In this document: positions 7,202 through 16,262 of the stretch, in pieces
Position numbering within the stretch: position 1 is the stretch's first letter
Layout: the number at the start of each line of letters is the position of its first letter
NCBI GenBank assembly: GCA_030151365.1
Contig: JASLDW010000016.1
Coordinates: 18,076-82,075 of the forward strand
DNA from: Lysobacter sp.
Lineage (GTDB): Bacteria; Pseudomonadota; Gammaproteobacteria; Xanthomonadales; Xanthomonadaceae
Reading direction: 5' to 3'
Length of the DNA: 64,000 bases
Position numbers and translations under genes: made by a program
Notes under the pieces: generated by a model
What the model was told of the DNA's origin: nothing
Databases searched by the model: none
The model's input: only the letters and a program-made list of their open reading frames with translations

Positions 7202-10200
7202 ATGAACTACCGGAAACGCCCGCTCTCCAATGCAATTTCCTCCGTCCTGATCGCAGGCGCGCTGCTAGTGTCGTTCGATGCCGCCGCGCAGCAGAAGGAA
7301 TTCCACATTCCGGCCGACAGCGCGGCCAAAACGCTACCCGAATACGCGCGCCAGGCTGGCGTGCAGATCGTGGCGCCGGCGAAGGAACTGAAAGACATCC
7401 GCACTCCGGCGATTTCGGGCATGCAGGATGCGCGCGCCGCACTGCAGACCTTGTTGCGTGGAACCGGCCTGAAAGTGATTCGTGATGACGGTGCCGTCAT
7501 CACGCTCGTTCGCGACGACAACAGCAGCAAAGGCGGCGGCCCGGCCCCGGCCACCGTAGGCGAGGCGTCGGGGCAGGGCACGCCAGTCGCCACCGCGGCG
7601 CCCGAAGCGGAAAAGAACAGCACGCTGGGTTCGGTGCAGGTGACCGGTTCGCGCATCATGAGCAAGGTCGACACCGAAACGGCGCAGCCGATCGAGACCA
7701 TCTCGCGCGAGGACATCGATCGTTCCGGCCTGCGCTCCGTCGGCGATTTGCTGCAGGCCTCGCCGGCGGCCGGCGCACCGGCCGCGAGCCGCACCCGCGT
7801 GCAATCCGACAGCGAGGAGGCGGGCGGCACCTATGTCGACCTGCGCAATGTCGGCGCGCAGCGCACGCTGATCCTGGTCAATGGCCAGCGCCTCGGTACG
7901 ACGACCGGCGGTTACGCCGATGTCTCGCTGATTCCGTCGGCGACGGTGCAGCGCGTCGAAATCCTGAAGGACGGCGCATCCGCGGTCTATGGTTCCGACG
8001 CGATCGCGGGCGTGGTCAATATCATCACCCGCCGCGGTTTCAATGGCGGTTCGGCCAATGTCTACTGGGGCCGTTACAGCGAGGGCGATGGCCGCACGCG
8101 CTCGGTCGACCTGTCCTACGGCCTGAAGCGTGCGCGTGGCTGGTTGAGCGGCACCCTGCAATACACCGATGAAGATCCGGTGTGGGCGTCGGATCGTCCG
8201 TACAGCGCCTATCCCAGTGGTTCGTTGCATCCGACCACCGGTCTCTCCGCGATCAACCAGCGCGGCACGCTGATCGATCCCGCCCTCGGGCAGATGACGG
8301 TCAATCCCGGCGCCGATCCGCGCAACATCGCCAACTTCCACCGCACCGTCGTTTCCGATTACAGCAACGTGACCGAACAGCAGACGCTGAAGACCGGCAT
8401 GAAGCGCAAGTCGGCGTTCATCGACGGCGGTTTCGAGGTCAGCGATCGCCTGACCCTGCGCGGCAGCGCGCTGTACAGCGTGCGCGACACCTTTCGCAAC
8501 ATCCCGGGCTATCCGTATCGTTCCAACGTCTGGGGCGCGCTGAACGCGCCGCTGTCGATCGACAGCTATTACAACCCGGTCGGCAACCAGAGCGGCGTCG
8601 CCAGTCCGCGCGCGCTGAACTACCAGCGCCGCACCTGGGAGGTCCCGCGTTCGGGCAACAACAAGGTGACGACGATGCGTGCCAACGTGTTGCTGGAAGG
8701 CAACTTCGACTGGCGCGGGCGCACCCTGTTCTGGGACGCGGGTTATCTCTACAACCGCCTGCGCACCGACAAGACCGGCACCGGCGACCTCAACCTGCGC
8801 AACGTGCAACTGGCCTCCGGTCCGTCGTACTACAACCCGGCGACCAAGCGGGCGGAGTGCGGAACCGCGGCCGCGCCGATCGCCTACGGCAGCGGCGCCG
8901 GACAGTGCGTGCCGTGGAATCCGCTCGCGCCGTATGGCGGCGGTTATCCGGGAACGCTGGCCGACCCGGTGCTGCGCGCTTTCCTGGTGCCGGACAACCT
9001 CGATACCGGCGTCACCGAAACGCGTAGCCTGACCGCCAACTTGACCGGCACCTTGTTCACGTTCGATACCGGCGATCTCGCCTTCGCCGCAGGCTTCGAG
9101 TCCCGGCGCGAACATGGCACGTTCACGCCGAGCCTGCAGAAGCAGCGTGGCGAGACCACCAATACGCGCAAGTTGCCCACCGAGGGTGGTTATCGCGCCA
9201 ACGAAGCCTATCTCGAACTGAAGATCCCGTTGCTCAAGGACAAGCCGTTCGCGCGCGTGCTGAGCATGGATGTGGCGACGCGCTATTCCAAATACGATGT
9301 GTTCGGCAGCACCACCAATTCCAAGATCGGCATCGAATGGCGCCCGAGCAGCGAAGTGATGGTGCGCGCGAACTGGGGCGAGGGCTTCCGTGCGCCGACG
9401 ATCAATGACCTGTTCGGCGGCGCACAGGACTTCTTCCCGGTCTATACCGACCCTTGCGATAGCCGCTTCGGCGTCGCCAGGTCGTCGCCCGCCTGCCTCG
9501 CGGCGGTACCGGCCGGTTACCGCCAGGTCGCTTCCGGCGGCGTTCCCGCATCCAGTCCCAACGTGCAGTCCAACCTCGCCTTCATTTCCGGTTCCAATCC
9601 CGATACGCAGCCGGAAACCTCCACGACGACGACGCTGGGCATCGTCTACAGCCCGAAGTGGGTCAGGGGCTTGGGCGTCACCCTCGACTGGTGGAAGATC
9701 AACATCGAACACGCGATCGTGCAGAACACGCCGACCGACATCCTCAACGACTGCTATGTGCGCAACATCGGTACGGCGTGCAAGGCATTCACCCGCGATG
9801 CGGCCACCGGCGAAATCACCACGTTGAATTACGCCTTCACCAATGCCGGTTGGCTGAAGACCGCCGGTTACGACCTCGGCGTCAACTACCGTCTGCCGAC
9901 GATGGCGATCGGCGACATCAAGTTCGAGTGGAACAGTAGCTACACCAAGTACCGCAACATCAAGGCCAACGACCTGGCGGCCACGCCCATCAACCACACC
10001 ACCAGTTTCGGCCCGAACTTCCGCCTCCGTTCCAATTTCACCACCGACTGGTCCAAGGGCGTGTTCGGCGTGATGTGGCGCGTGCGCTACTTCTCGGCGA
10101 TCAAGGAACCGTGCGCGTTCGACCTGGCCGGTGGTCCCGAATGCAACCAGCCGAACTTCATTTCGACCTACACCGGCCGCCAGCCGTTGCGCCGGGTCGG

Positions 10201-10390
10201 GCCGACGGTGTTCAACGACATGCAGATGCGGGTGAAGCTGCCGTGGAACGGGATGCTGATGGTTGGCGCCAACAACGTCCTCGACAAGGTCGGGCCGACG
10301 CTGTACTCCCGCCCCAACAGCGACTTCTCGTACTACGGCGGTTTCGACCTCGGCCGCATGGTCTACGCGCAATACCAGCAGAAGTTCTGA
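7202..10390 (+). CDS. TonB-dependent outer-membrane receptor with STN signalling domain
   Basis: A 1062-residue outer-membrane transducer. It has a signal peptide (1-29, ending FDAAAQ), an STN domain (about 32-105) of the kind that signals to FecR, then a Pro/Ala linker. A TonB-box-like TLGSVQVTGSR (141-151) comes next, followed by the plug (about 155-280, with SVGDLLQASP, LRNVGAQRTLILVNGQRLG and YGSDAIAGVVNIITRR) and the barrel ending in YAQYQQKF with terminal Phe. The sequence resembles the large TonB receptors of Xanthomonads more than classical siderophore receptors, so the ligand need not be iron. It follows sigma/FecR and precedes two NMT1-type binding proteins, suggesting uptake of a small organic nutrient; that is inference from context. 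Confidence 0.9.
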   Translation: MNYRKRPLSNAISSVLIAGALLVSFDAAAQQKEFHIPADSAAKTLPEYARQAGVQIVAPAKELKDIRTPAISGMQDARAALQTLLRGTGLKVIRDDGAVITLVRDDNSSKGGGPAPATVGEASGQGTPVATAAPEAEKNSTLGSVQVTGSRIMSKVDTETAQPIETISREDIDRSGLRSVGDLLQASPAAGAPAASRTRVQSDSEEAGGTYVDLRNVGAQRTLILVNGQRLGTTTGGYADVSLIPSATVQRVEILKDGASAVYGSDAIAGVVNIITRRGFNGGSANVYWGRYSEGDGRTRSVDLSYGLKRARGWLSGTLQYTDEDPVWASDRPYSAYPSGSLHPTTGLSAINQRGTLIDPALGQMTVNPGADPRNIANFHRTVVSDYSNVTEQQTLKTGMKRKSAFIDGGFEVSDRLTLRGSALYSVRDTFRNIPGYPYRSNVWGALNAPLSIDSYYNPVGNQSGVASPRALNYQRRTWEVPRSGNNKVTTMRANVLLEGNFDWRGRTLFWDAGYLYNRLRTDKTGTGDLNLRNVQLASGPSYYNPATKRAECGTAAAPIAYGSGAGQCVPWNPLAPYGGGYPGTLADPVLRAFLVPDNLDTGVTETRSLTANLTGTLFTFDTGDLAFAAGFESRREHGTFTPSLQKQRGETTNTRKLPTEGGYRANEAYLELKIPLLKDKPFARVLSMDVATRYSKYDVFGSTTNSKIGIEWRPSSEVMVRANWGEGFRAPTINDLFGGAQDFFPVYTDPCDSRFGVARSSPACLAAVPAGYRQVASGGVPASSPNVQSNLAFISGSNPDTQPETSTTTTLGIVYSPKWVRGLGVTLDWWKINIEHAIVQNTPTDILNDCYVRNIGTACKAFTRDAATGEITTLNYAFTNAGWLKTAGYDLGVNYRLPTMAIGDIKFEWNSSYTKYRNIKANDLAATPINHTTSFGPNFRLRSNFTTDWSKGVFGVMWRVRYFSAIKEPCAFDLAGGPECNQPNFISTYTGRQPLRRVGPTVFNDMQMRVKLPWNGMLMVGANNVLDKVGPTLYSRPNSDFSYYGGFDLGRMVYAQYQQKF

Positions 10391-10404
10391 CGGAGGGCAT
10401 TTCG

Positions 10405-11532
10405 ATGGACAAATCCAGACGCGGTTTCTGCGCGGTATTGGGCTCGGCGGCGGTGCTGTCGACCGCGACGGCGATGGCGGGCGCGCTTGCGCCGGTCGCG
10501 GCCAGTGCGGCGGACGCGATGCAACCAAAGGCCGCGGGCCAACGAGTGAAAATCCGCTTGCTGATGAACTCGCCGCTGTCCGGGCCGCATGCGTTCTTCT
10601 GCCTCGCGCATGAACGCGGCTATTTCGCCCAGGCCGGGCTCGACGTGGAATTCGTCGGCGGCGACGGCGCGGCATCGGTGGTGCCGCGCATTGCCCAGGA
10701 AGGATTCGACGGCGGCTACGGCGATCTCTGCGCGTTGATCAAGCTGGCCGGACTGCGACCCGACAACTGCCCGGTCGCGGTGCACGTCGCGTTCAACCAG
10801 ACGCCGCTGACGATCGGCGTGCGCAAGGATGGCCCGATCCGCGGCCCGAAGGATCTCGAAGGCAAGGTGATCGGCGGGCATCCGATCGACGCCGCGATCG
10901 AGGCCTTCCCGCCGTATGCGATGGCGGCCGGCGTCGATGCATCGAAGGTATCGATCCTGCGCTCGACCACCAGCATGACCACGCTTGGCGAGGACGTGCT
11001 CAACGGCCATACCGACGGCGTCTTCGGCTTCGTCCACACCATCATCGCGGCGCTGGCGGCGAAGAACATCGATGGCTGGGCCGGCTTGCGCTTCCTCGAA
11101 TACCGCGATTTCGTGCCCGACCTCTACGGCAACGCGCTGATGCTCACGCCGAAGTTCCTCAAGGCGCATCCGGACGCGGCGCGCGCGCTGGTGGCGGCGG
11201 TGAACCGTGGCATCGTCGAGACCCTGGCCGATCCCAAGGCGGCGCTGGAAGCCACCCGCAAGATGGCGCCGAAGTTCGCCGACCATGTCGACGGCCCGCG
11301 CCTGATGGGCACGCTCAACGTCGAGATGGCGCACCCGGAAGCGCAGAGGATCGGCATCGGCGACATCGACGACGGTCGCCTGCAGCGTTCGATCCGGATG
11401 CTGGCGGAATCCTGCCGCCTGCCGCGCATGCCCAAGCCGGAGGAAATCTTCACCCGTGCCTGTCTGCCGCCACTGGTCGAACGCGCGCGTCCGCTCAAGT
11501 CGTCGTCGACGCACTCGGAGGGCAAGGCATGA
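10405..11532 (+). CDS. NMT1/THI5-like substrate-binding protein with Tat-type signal
   Basis: A periplasmic binding protein of 375 residues. The N-terminus has a twin-arginine signal (KSRRGFC, then a hydrophobic stretch to about residue 36, AASA). The mature domain follows the NMT1/THI5/TauA/SsuA pattern: KIRLLMNSPLSGPHAF, AHERGYFAQAGLDVEFVGG, and later GYGDLCALI and PKDLEGKVIGG. The family binds small molecules such as pyrimidine thiamine precursors, sulfonates or nitrate. The gene lies 14 bases after the receptor gene, and its stop overlaps the next gene's ATG (ATGA), so it is co-transcribed and coupled with a paralogue. No permease or ATPase gene is nearby. The substrate cannot be told from sequence alone. 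Confidence 0.82.
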   Translation: MDKSRRGFCAVLGSAAVLSTATAMAGALAPVAASAADAMQPKAAGQRVKIRLLMNSPLSGPHAFFCLAHERGYFAQAGLDVEFVGGDGAASVVPRIAQEGFDGGYGDLCALIKLAGLRPDNCPVAVHVAFNQTPLTIGVRKDGPIRGPKDLEGKVIGGHPIDAAIEAFPPYAMAAGVDASKVSILRSTTSMTTLGEDVLNGHTDGVFGFVHTIIAALAAKNIDGWAGLRFLEYRDFVPDLYGNALMLTPKFLKAHPDAARALVAAVNRGIVETLADPKAALEATRKMAPKFADHVDGPRLMGTLNVEMAHPEAQRIGIGDIDDGRLQRSIRMLAESCRLPRMPKPEEIFTRACLPPLVERARPLKSSSTHSEGKA

Positions 11533-12599
11533 AGACGTCGAACATCGTTGCCGCGCTGGCGGGATTGGTGCTGCTCGCAGGATGCGTCCACGCCGGGACG
11601 GCCGCGCAAGCGACTGCCGCGACGCCTTCGGCGAAGCCGGCGCCGCACAAGCTGCGCTTCCTGATGAATTCGGGCTATTCGGGCGCCAACACCTGGTTCC
11701 TGATCGCGCAGCAGCGCGGCTATTTCCGCGACGAAGGCATCGACGTCGAGTTCACCGATGGCCGCGGCGCATTCACCGCAGCGGGACGCATGATCGATGA
11801 AGGCTTCGACGCCGGTTATGGCGATATCCAGGCCACCTACGAGCAGGCCGCCAAGCGGCCGGGACAGGCGCCGATCGGCGTCTACATGGTGATGGACGTG
11901 TCGCCCTCGGTGATCATCCTGCCGGCGGCATCGAAGGTGTCGGATGCGAAGCAGTTGGCGGGCCTGACCATCACCGGTCACGGCACCGACGTCGCGCTCA
12001 ACACCTTCGAGCAATTCGCCTCGAAGACGGGACTCGATCCGGCATCGGTCAAGGTCGTTCCCAACAACGGCACCTGGCCGGTGTTGATCGGCTTGCTGGA
12101 TTCGCACGCCTCCGATGCATTGTTCGGCTATCTCTCCACCAGCACCGCGGCCATCCATGCCGCTGGCCAGCAGGTCGGCGATCGCCTGCGTTTCCTCAAG
12201 TTCCGCGACGCGGTGCCGGAACTTTACGGTAGCGCGTTGATGGTCTCGCCGCGATTGTTGCGCGAGCAGCCGGACGTCGCGCGCGGGCTGGTGCGCGCGA
12301 TCAATCGTGGCGTCATGGACGCGGTGTGCAAGCCCGACGAGGCGATCGCCCTGCTGGTCGCGCACGATCCCAAGGAGAAAGCCGCCGCCGAACTCGGGCG
12401 CCTGATGGACACGCTGGACGACATGGGCGGGCGTGATCGCATCCTGCGCGATGGCGTCGGCGACATCGATCCCGTGCGCATGCAGGCCGGCCTCGACCTG
12501 ACGGTGAAGACGCGCCACCTGCCGCGCCAGCCAGCGCTGTCCGAGGTGTTCGACCGCAGCCTGTTGCCGGGCGTTTCCCAGCGCAGGACCTGCAGGTAA
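11529..12599 (+). CDS. NMT1/THI5-like substrate-binding lipoprotein
   Basis: A second binding protein, 356 residues, paralogous to the preceding gene product: it shares the LMNSG-SG-N pattern, QQRGYFRDEGIDVEF, DEGFDAGYGDIQATY and the ELYGSALMVSPRLL segment. It differs in secretion, carrying a lipoprotein signal with lipobox LLAGC (C19) instead of a twin-arginine signal, so it should be membrane-tethered while its sister is soluble. The ATG overlaps the upstream stop codon. It ends the sigma/FecR/receptor operon; arginase follows after 43 bases with its own strong ribosome site. The tandem pair may bind related substrates or hand one over to the other. Confidence 0.82.
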   Translation: MKTSNIVAALAGLVLLAGCVHAGTAAQATAATPSAKPAPHKLRFLMNSGYSGANTWFLIAQQRGYFRDEGIDVEFTDGRGAFTAAGRMIDEGFDAGYGDIQATYEQAAKRPGQAPIGVYMVMDVSPSVIILPAASKVSDAKQLAGLTITGHGTDVALNTFEQFASKTGLDPASVKVVPNNGTWPVLIGLLDSHASDALFGYLSTSTAAIHAAGQQVGDRLRFLKFRDAVPELYGSALMVSPRLLREQPDVARGLVRAINRGVMDAVCKPDEAIALLVAHDPKEKAAAELGRLMDTLDDMGGRDRILRDGVGDIDPVRMQAGLDLTVKTRHLPRQPALSEVFDRSLLPGVSQRRTCR

Positions 12600-12642
12600 C
12601 GGCATCGGGGCGGTTAAAATGGTTCCCTTCGCAGGAGGAACC

Positions 12643-13563
12643 ATGGTCACCCATCGCCCCGTTTCCGTTTTCGGCGTTCCCACCGATATCGGTGCTGCCC
12701 ATCGCGGGGCATCGATGGGGCCCGAGGCGTTGCGCGTCGCGCGCTTGGTCGAATCGATCGCGGCGCGCGGCATCGACATCCGCGACGAGGGCAACCTCGG
12801 CGGCCCGCGCAATCCGCTGACCAAGCCGGTCGACGGCTATCGCCACCTCGAGGAAGTGGTGGCGTGGAATCGCTCGATCATGGCGATGTCGACGCGCATC
12901 CTCGGCGAAGGCCGGATGCCGATCATGCTCGGCGGCGACCATTGCTTGGCGATGGGATCGATCACCGCGGTCGCCGACCATTGCCGCGCCAACGGCAGGA
13001 AGCTGCGCGTGCTATGGCTGGATGCGCACGCCGATTTCAATACCCGTGACATCACGCCCAGCGGCAATCTCCACGGCATGCCGGTGGCCTGCCTGTGCGG
13101 ACTCGGGCCGAAGGAACTGGTGGAGCTGGGCAGGCACGCGCCGGCGTTGCAGCCCGACCAGATCCGCCAGATCGGCATCCGCTCGGTCGATGCCGGCGAG
13201 AAGAGACTGGTGCGCGAACACGACCTCGACATCTACGACATGCGCTACATCGACGAGATCGGCATGCGCCGGGTGATGGAGGAAGTGCTGGAAGGCACCG
13301 ACGCTGACACCCACCTGCACGTCAGTTTCGACGTCGACATGCTCGATCCGCACATCGCGCCGGGCACCGGCACCCGCGTGCCGGGTGGCGTCAACTATCG
13401 CGAAGCGCAGTTGATGATGGAAATGATCGCGGACACCGGCCTGATGGGTTCGCTGGACCTGGTCGAAGTGAATCCCGCGCTCGACAAGCGCAATGCCACG
13501 GCGAAGCTCGCGGTCGACCTGGTGGAAAGCCTGTTCGGGAAGTCGACCCTGATGCGCGATTGA
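12643..13563 (+). CDS. rocF: Arginase
   Basis: Arginase hydrolyses L-arginine to ornithine and urea with a binuclear manganese centre. The 306-residue product has all metal-binding motifs: GGDHCLAMGS (H100), DAHADFNT (D127, H129, D131) and SFDVDMLDP (D230, D232). It also has the substrate-side segment NLHGMPVACL. The PGGVNYREA segment and overall length fit true arginases rather than agmatinases. I chose the ATG with GCAGGAGGAACC directly before it; an upstream in-frame ATG 24 bases earlier lacks a ribosome site. It lies on the same strand as the binding-protein pair but has its own short leader, so it may be a separate unit. Confidence 0.92.
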   Translation: MVTHRPVSVFGVPTDIGAAHRGASMGPEALRVARLVESIAARGIDIRDEGNLGGPRNPLTKPVDGYRHLEEVVAWNRSIMAMSTRILGEGRMPIMLGGDHCLAMGSITAVADHCRANGRKLRVLWLDAHADFNTRDITPSGNLHGMPVACLCGLGPKELVELGRHAPALQPDQIRQIGIRSVDAGEKRLVREHDLDIYDMRYIDEIGMRRVMEEVLEGTDADTHLHVSFDVDMLDPHIAPGTGTRVPGGVNYREAQLMMEMIADTGLMGSLDLVEVNPALDKRNATAKLAVDLVESLFGKSTLMRD

Positions 13564-13684
13564 ACGCGCGCGATGCGGAATGCCCCATCCATGTGACAAA
13601 CCCGCGGCTGAACGGCCTTGCGCGTTCATCTAATGCAATGCGGCGCGCATACTTTTTTCCAACGGCAAGTTCACCAATCCGGAA

Positions 13685-13699
13685 TTGTTGCTCCAACAA
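13685..13699 (+). other. Short hairpin in the csbD leader
   Basis: A perfect 6-bp inverted repeat (TTGTTG, loop CTC, CAACAA) sits about 50 bases before the csbD start codon, in a relatively AT-rich stretch that contains a run of six T (13652-13659 region). It could be a leader hairpin that affects mRNA stability. No function is proven by the sequence. Confidence 0.3.
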
Positions 13700-13752
13700 A
13701 ATCGTTTCGTGATCGACGCGGTGATCGCGCCGACGCCAACGAGGAGCAAGCA

Positions 13753-13953
13753 ATGAACAAAGACATCATTTCCGGCAAGTGGGAACAGGTGAAGGGCAGC
13801 GCCCAGGCCAAGTGGGGCAAGCTCACCAACGATGACCTCGACGTCGCACAGGGCGATGCCAAGTACCTCGCCGGCCGCCTGCAGGAGCGTTATGGCTGGC
13901 AACAGGACCAGGCGCAGCGCGAAGTCGACGAATTCCAGAAAACGTTGCAATGA
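13753..13953 (+). CDS. CsbD-family stress protein
   Basis: A 66-residue hydrophilic protein of the CsbD family, small general-stress proteins of unknown biochemical role. The typical start MNKDIISGKWEQVKGSAQAK and the later DAKYLAGRLQERYGW match the family, and the length is normal. It is preceded by GAGGAGCAAGCA as ribosome site and a 190-base upstream region containing a small hairpin, consistent with stress-regulated expression as its own transcript. A hairpin pair follows the stop. The neighbouring gene is convergent. Confidence 0.88.
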   Translation: MNKDIISGKWEQVKGSAQAKWGKLTNDDLDVAQGDAKYLAGRLQERYGWQQDQAQREVDEFQKTLQ

Positions 13954-13984
13954 CGCAACAGGTTCCGTGTCCTCGGAACGCAGC

Positions 13985-14009
13985 GATGGGCCGTGTGGAG
14001 CGGCCCATC
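13985..14009 (+). terminator. Terminator-like hairpin after csbD
   Basis: A perfect 9-bp stem (GATGGGCCG / CGGCCCATC) with a 7-base loop lies between convergent genes. A weaker 6-bp hairpin (GTTCCG/CGGAAC, 13962-13979) sits just before it. The U-run is poor on both strands, so intrinsic termination is plausible but not certain. Confidence 0.5.
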
Positions 14010-14019
14010 TTGCAGGCGA

Positions 14020-14838
14020 TCAATCGCCGCGCGGCGGGTCGGGGACGAAGCCGCCGGGGAACGGCTGCGGACGGCGGCGGATCGGTGGATGCCAGTTGGG
14101 AATCACGCCAATCCGGCGCAGGGTCGCGACATCGTCGTAGCGCACGCTGACCACTTCGGCGGGGCGATTGCTCGCGCGACGGAAGGTCGTCGAGTCCACC
14201 GGAGACCATTGCGAGTCGCCATGACCGGTACCGATGCGTTGTGGCGCATTGCGCGACTCCGCCATCGGGGCTGCGGCATCCGCAGTGGACGAGGCTTCGC
14301 CGCGCGCCTTCGCGGCACCTTCGTGCGAGCGTGATTGACTGATTGGCGGTGGCATCGGTTGCACGAATACCGGCCGCATGCGGCGTTCGCGGAACACGGC
14401 CGCGCCGATCACGCCGATGTTGTCGGGGCGCCCGGTGCGCGCGGCATAGCTGTCGTCGACATCGGTGAACACGAATTGCGCGACGCGCTGCATCGACTTG
14501 CGCCAGCCATCGATCTCGGCGCTCTGGCCGGGTTCGAGCACATAGCCGGATTGTTCGGTCGCCGCGGTCTGTCCGCTGATCGCGTTGACGCCGTCGACCG
14601 ACAGCACCACCAGCAGGCGTTCTCTCGAGGTATTGGTCAGGCGCACCGAATAGCGGTGGCCGGGTGCGCCGGGCACCCACGTATCGCCGCGATGACGGTA
14701 TTCCGGCAGGGTCGCGCCGGTGTCGCGATCGACGATCGAGAGATCGAGCCAGTCGCCGGCGCGGGCGATGCCCGGGGTGACGGCCAGCGGGGCAAGCGCG
14801 AGCAGGCAGGCGCAGGATAGCGGGATGGGGCGGGGCAT
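14020..14838 (-). CDS. Secreted hypothetical protein
   Basis: A 272-residue protein with a signal peptide (MPRPIPLSCACLLALAPLAV, cleavage near ARAGD). The mature N-terminal half (about 28-165) alternates hydrophobic and polar residues as in a beta-sandwich, with RYSVRLTNTSRERLLVVLSVDGVNAISGQTA-type strands; this pattern, with the Gly/Thr turns, is also seen in periplasmic DUF-type proteins of Xanthomonads. The C-terminal third is low-complexity Ala/Ser/Arg/Pro, ending in FPGGFVPDPPRGD. I recognise no catalytic motif. The gene is convergent with csbD and divergent from trpS with about 100 bases between starts. I chose the second in-frame ATG because it begins the signal peptide. Confidence 0.65.
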   Translation of the reverse strand: MPRPIPLSCACLLALAPLAVTPGIARAGDWLDLSIVDRDTGATLPEYRHRGDTWVPGAPGHRYSVRLTNTSRERLLVVLSVDGVNAISGQTAATEQSGYVLEPGQSAEIDGWRKSMQRVAQFVFTDVDDSYAARTGRPDNIGVIGAAVFRERRMRPVFVQPMPPPISQSRSHEGAAKARGEASSTADAAAPMAESRNAPQRIGTGHGDSQWSPVDSTTFRRASNRPAEVVSVRYDDVATLRRIGVIPNWHPPIRRRPQPFPGGFVPDPPRGD

Positions 14839-14945
14839 GGCTGGTCTCCGTGGGGATCCTTTGACCTGCAACGCACCGGGGCGGGGAACGGGGTTGGCCG
14901 TTACACTGGCGGCACACGATTTGCCATTCGATTCGCCATCCGTTC

Positions 14946-16259
14946 ATGGACAACCGCAAGACCCGCATCCTCACCGGCATTACCACGTCCGGCACGCCCC
15001 ATCTCGGCAACTACGTCGGCGCGATCCGCCCGGCGATCGCCGCCAGTCGCGCCGACGATGCCGAGAGCTTCTATTTCCTCGCCGACCTGCACAGCCTGAT
15101 CAAGGCCCAGGATCCGGCGCGCACCCAGCGTTCGACGCTGGAGATCGCCGCGAGCTGGCTGGCCTGCGGACTCGATCCCGAACGCGTGTGGTTCTATCGC
15201 CAGAGCGACATCCCCGAGATCAGCGAACTCACCTGGTACCTGACCTGCGTCGCCGGCAAGGGCATCCTCAATCGCGCCCACGCCTACAAGGCGGCGGTCG
15301 ACAAGAATCGCGCCGAAGGCGAGGACGACGATGCCGGCGTGACCGCGGGCCTCTTCATGTATCCGGTGCTGATGGGCGCCGACATCCTGATCTTCAACGC
15401 AGACCAGGTGCCGGTCGGTCGCGACCAGATCCAGCACATCGAGATGGCGCGCGATTTCGGCCAGCGCTTCAACCACATCTACGGCCGCGAATACTTCACC
15501 TTGCCGGAAGCATTGGTGGACGAGGAAGTCGCCACGCTCTCCGGCCTCGACGGTCGCAAGATGAGCAAGAGCTACAACAACACCATCCCGTTGTTCGCGC
15601 CGCGCGAGCAGTTGAAGAAACTGGTGTTCTCGGTGCTCACCGATTCGCGCGCACCGGGCGAGCCGAAGGAGGCCGAGGGTTCGCCGCTGTTCCAGTTGTA
15701 CAAGGTATTCGCGAGCGCCGAGGAAACCGCGGCCTTCGCGCGCGCCTACGCCGACGGCATCGGCTGGGGTGATGCCAAGCAGCAGGTGTTCGAAGTAGTG
15801 GATCGCGAGATCGCGCCGCTGCGCGAACGCTACGAGGCGTTGATTGCGCGTCCGCAGGATATCGAAGTGATCCTGCGCGATGGCGCGAAGCGTTTGCGCG
15901 AGCGCTACGCGATGCCGTTCATCGCCGAGTTGCGTGCAGCGGTCGGCTTGCGCGACCTGTCGACCACGAGCGCGGTCGTCGATTCAGGAGATGACGCGCC
16001 TGCCGAAGCGCCGGTGCCGACCTTCAAGCAGTACCGCGAAGCCGACGGCAAGTTCTACTTCAAGCTGATGCAGGGCGATCGCCTGCTGCTGACCAGCATC
16101 GGTTTCGATTCGCCGCGCGATGCCGGCCGGCGCGTCGCCGCGATGAAGGAAGGCGCGCTGGAAGGCAACGAAGACTTCCGGCTCGCCGATGGCGTCAGCA
16201 GCGATGAAGTGAACGCCGCATTGGCGCGTTTCGTCGCCGCGCAGCTCACGCAAGACTGA
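14946..16259 (+). CDS. trpS: Tryptophanyl-tRNA synthetase with C-terminal extension
   Basis: Class I aminoacyl-tRNA synthetase that charges tRNA-Trp. The HIGH-type signature is TSGTPHLGNY (14-23) and the KMSKS loop is intact (205-209). Tryptophan-pocket segments such as MGADILIFNADQVPVGRDQ are present. At 437 residues it is about 100 longer than the standard bacterial enzyme. The extra C-terminal part (about 355-437) reads KFYFKLMQGDRLLLTSIGF then a DAG-RRV helix, which resembles one repeat of the YegP/DUF1508 family. The catalytic core is complete, so the tail is an added module, not damage. The stop is only 3 bases from the convergent ACT-protein gene. Confidence 0.94.
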   Translation: MDNRKTRILTGITTSGTPHLGNYVGAIRPAIAASRADDAESFYFLADLHSLIKAQDPARTQRSTLEIAASWLACGLDPERVWFYRQSDIPEISELTWYLTCVAGKGILNRAHAYKAAVDKNRAEGEDDDAGVTAGLFMYPVLMGADILIFNADQVPVGRDQIQHIEMARDFGQRFNHIYGREYFTLPEALVDEEVATLSGLDGRKMSKSYNNTIPLFAPREQLKKLVFSVLTDSRAPGEPKEAEGSPLFQLYKVFASAEETAAFARAYADGIGWGDAKQQVFEVVDREIAPLRERYEALIARPQDIEVILRDGAKRLRERYAMPFIAELRAAVGLRDLSTTSAVVDSGDDAPAEAPVPTFKQYREADGKFYFKLMQGDRLLLTSIGFDSPRDAGRRVAAMKEGALEGNEDFRLADGVSSDEVNAALARFVAAQLTQD

Positions 16260-16262
16260 CCC

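Noticed and set aside
7334..10675. A minus-strand open frame of over 1100 codons opposite the TonB receptor
   Set aside because: It is the mirror of a high-GC coding frame; its sequence is arginine-rich with no family features, while the plus-strand receptor has clear domains.
13585..13640. TGTGA-type sequence before csbD as a Clp/CRP site
   Set aside because: Only one half-site is present; the second half at the proper 6-base spacing is missing.
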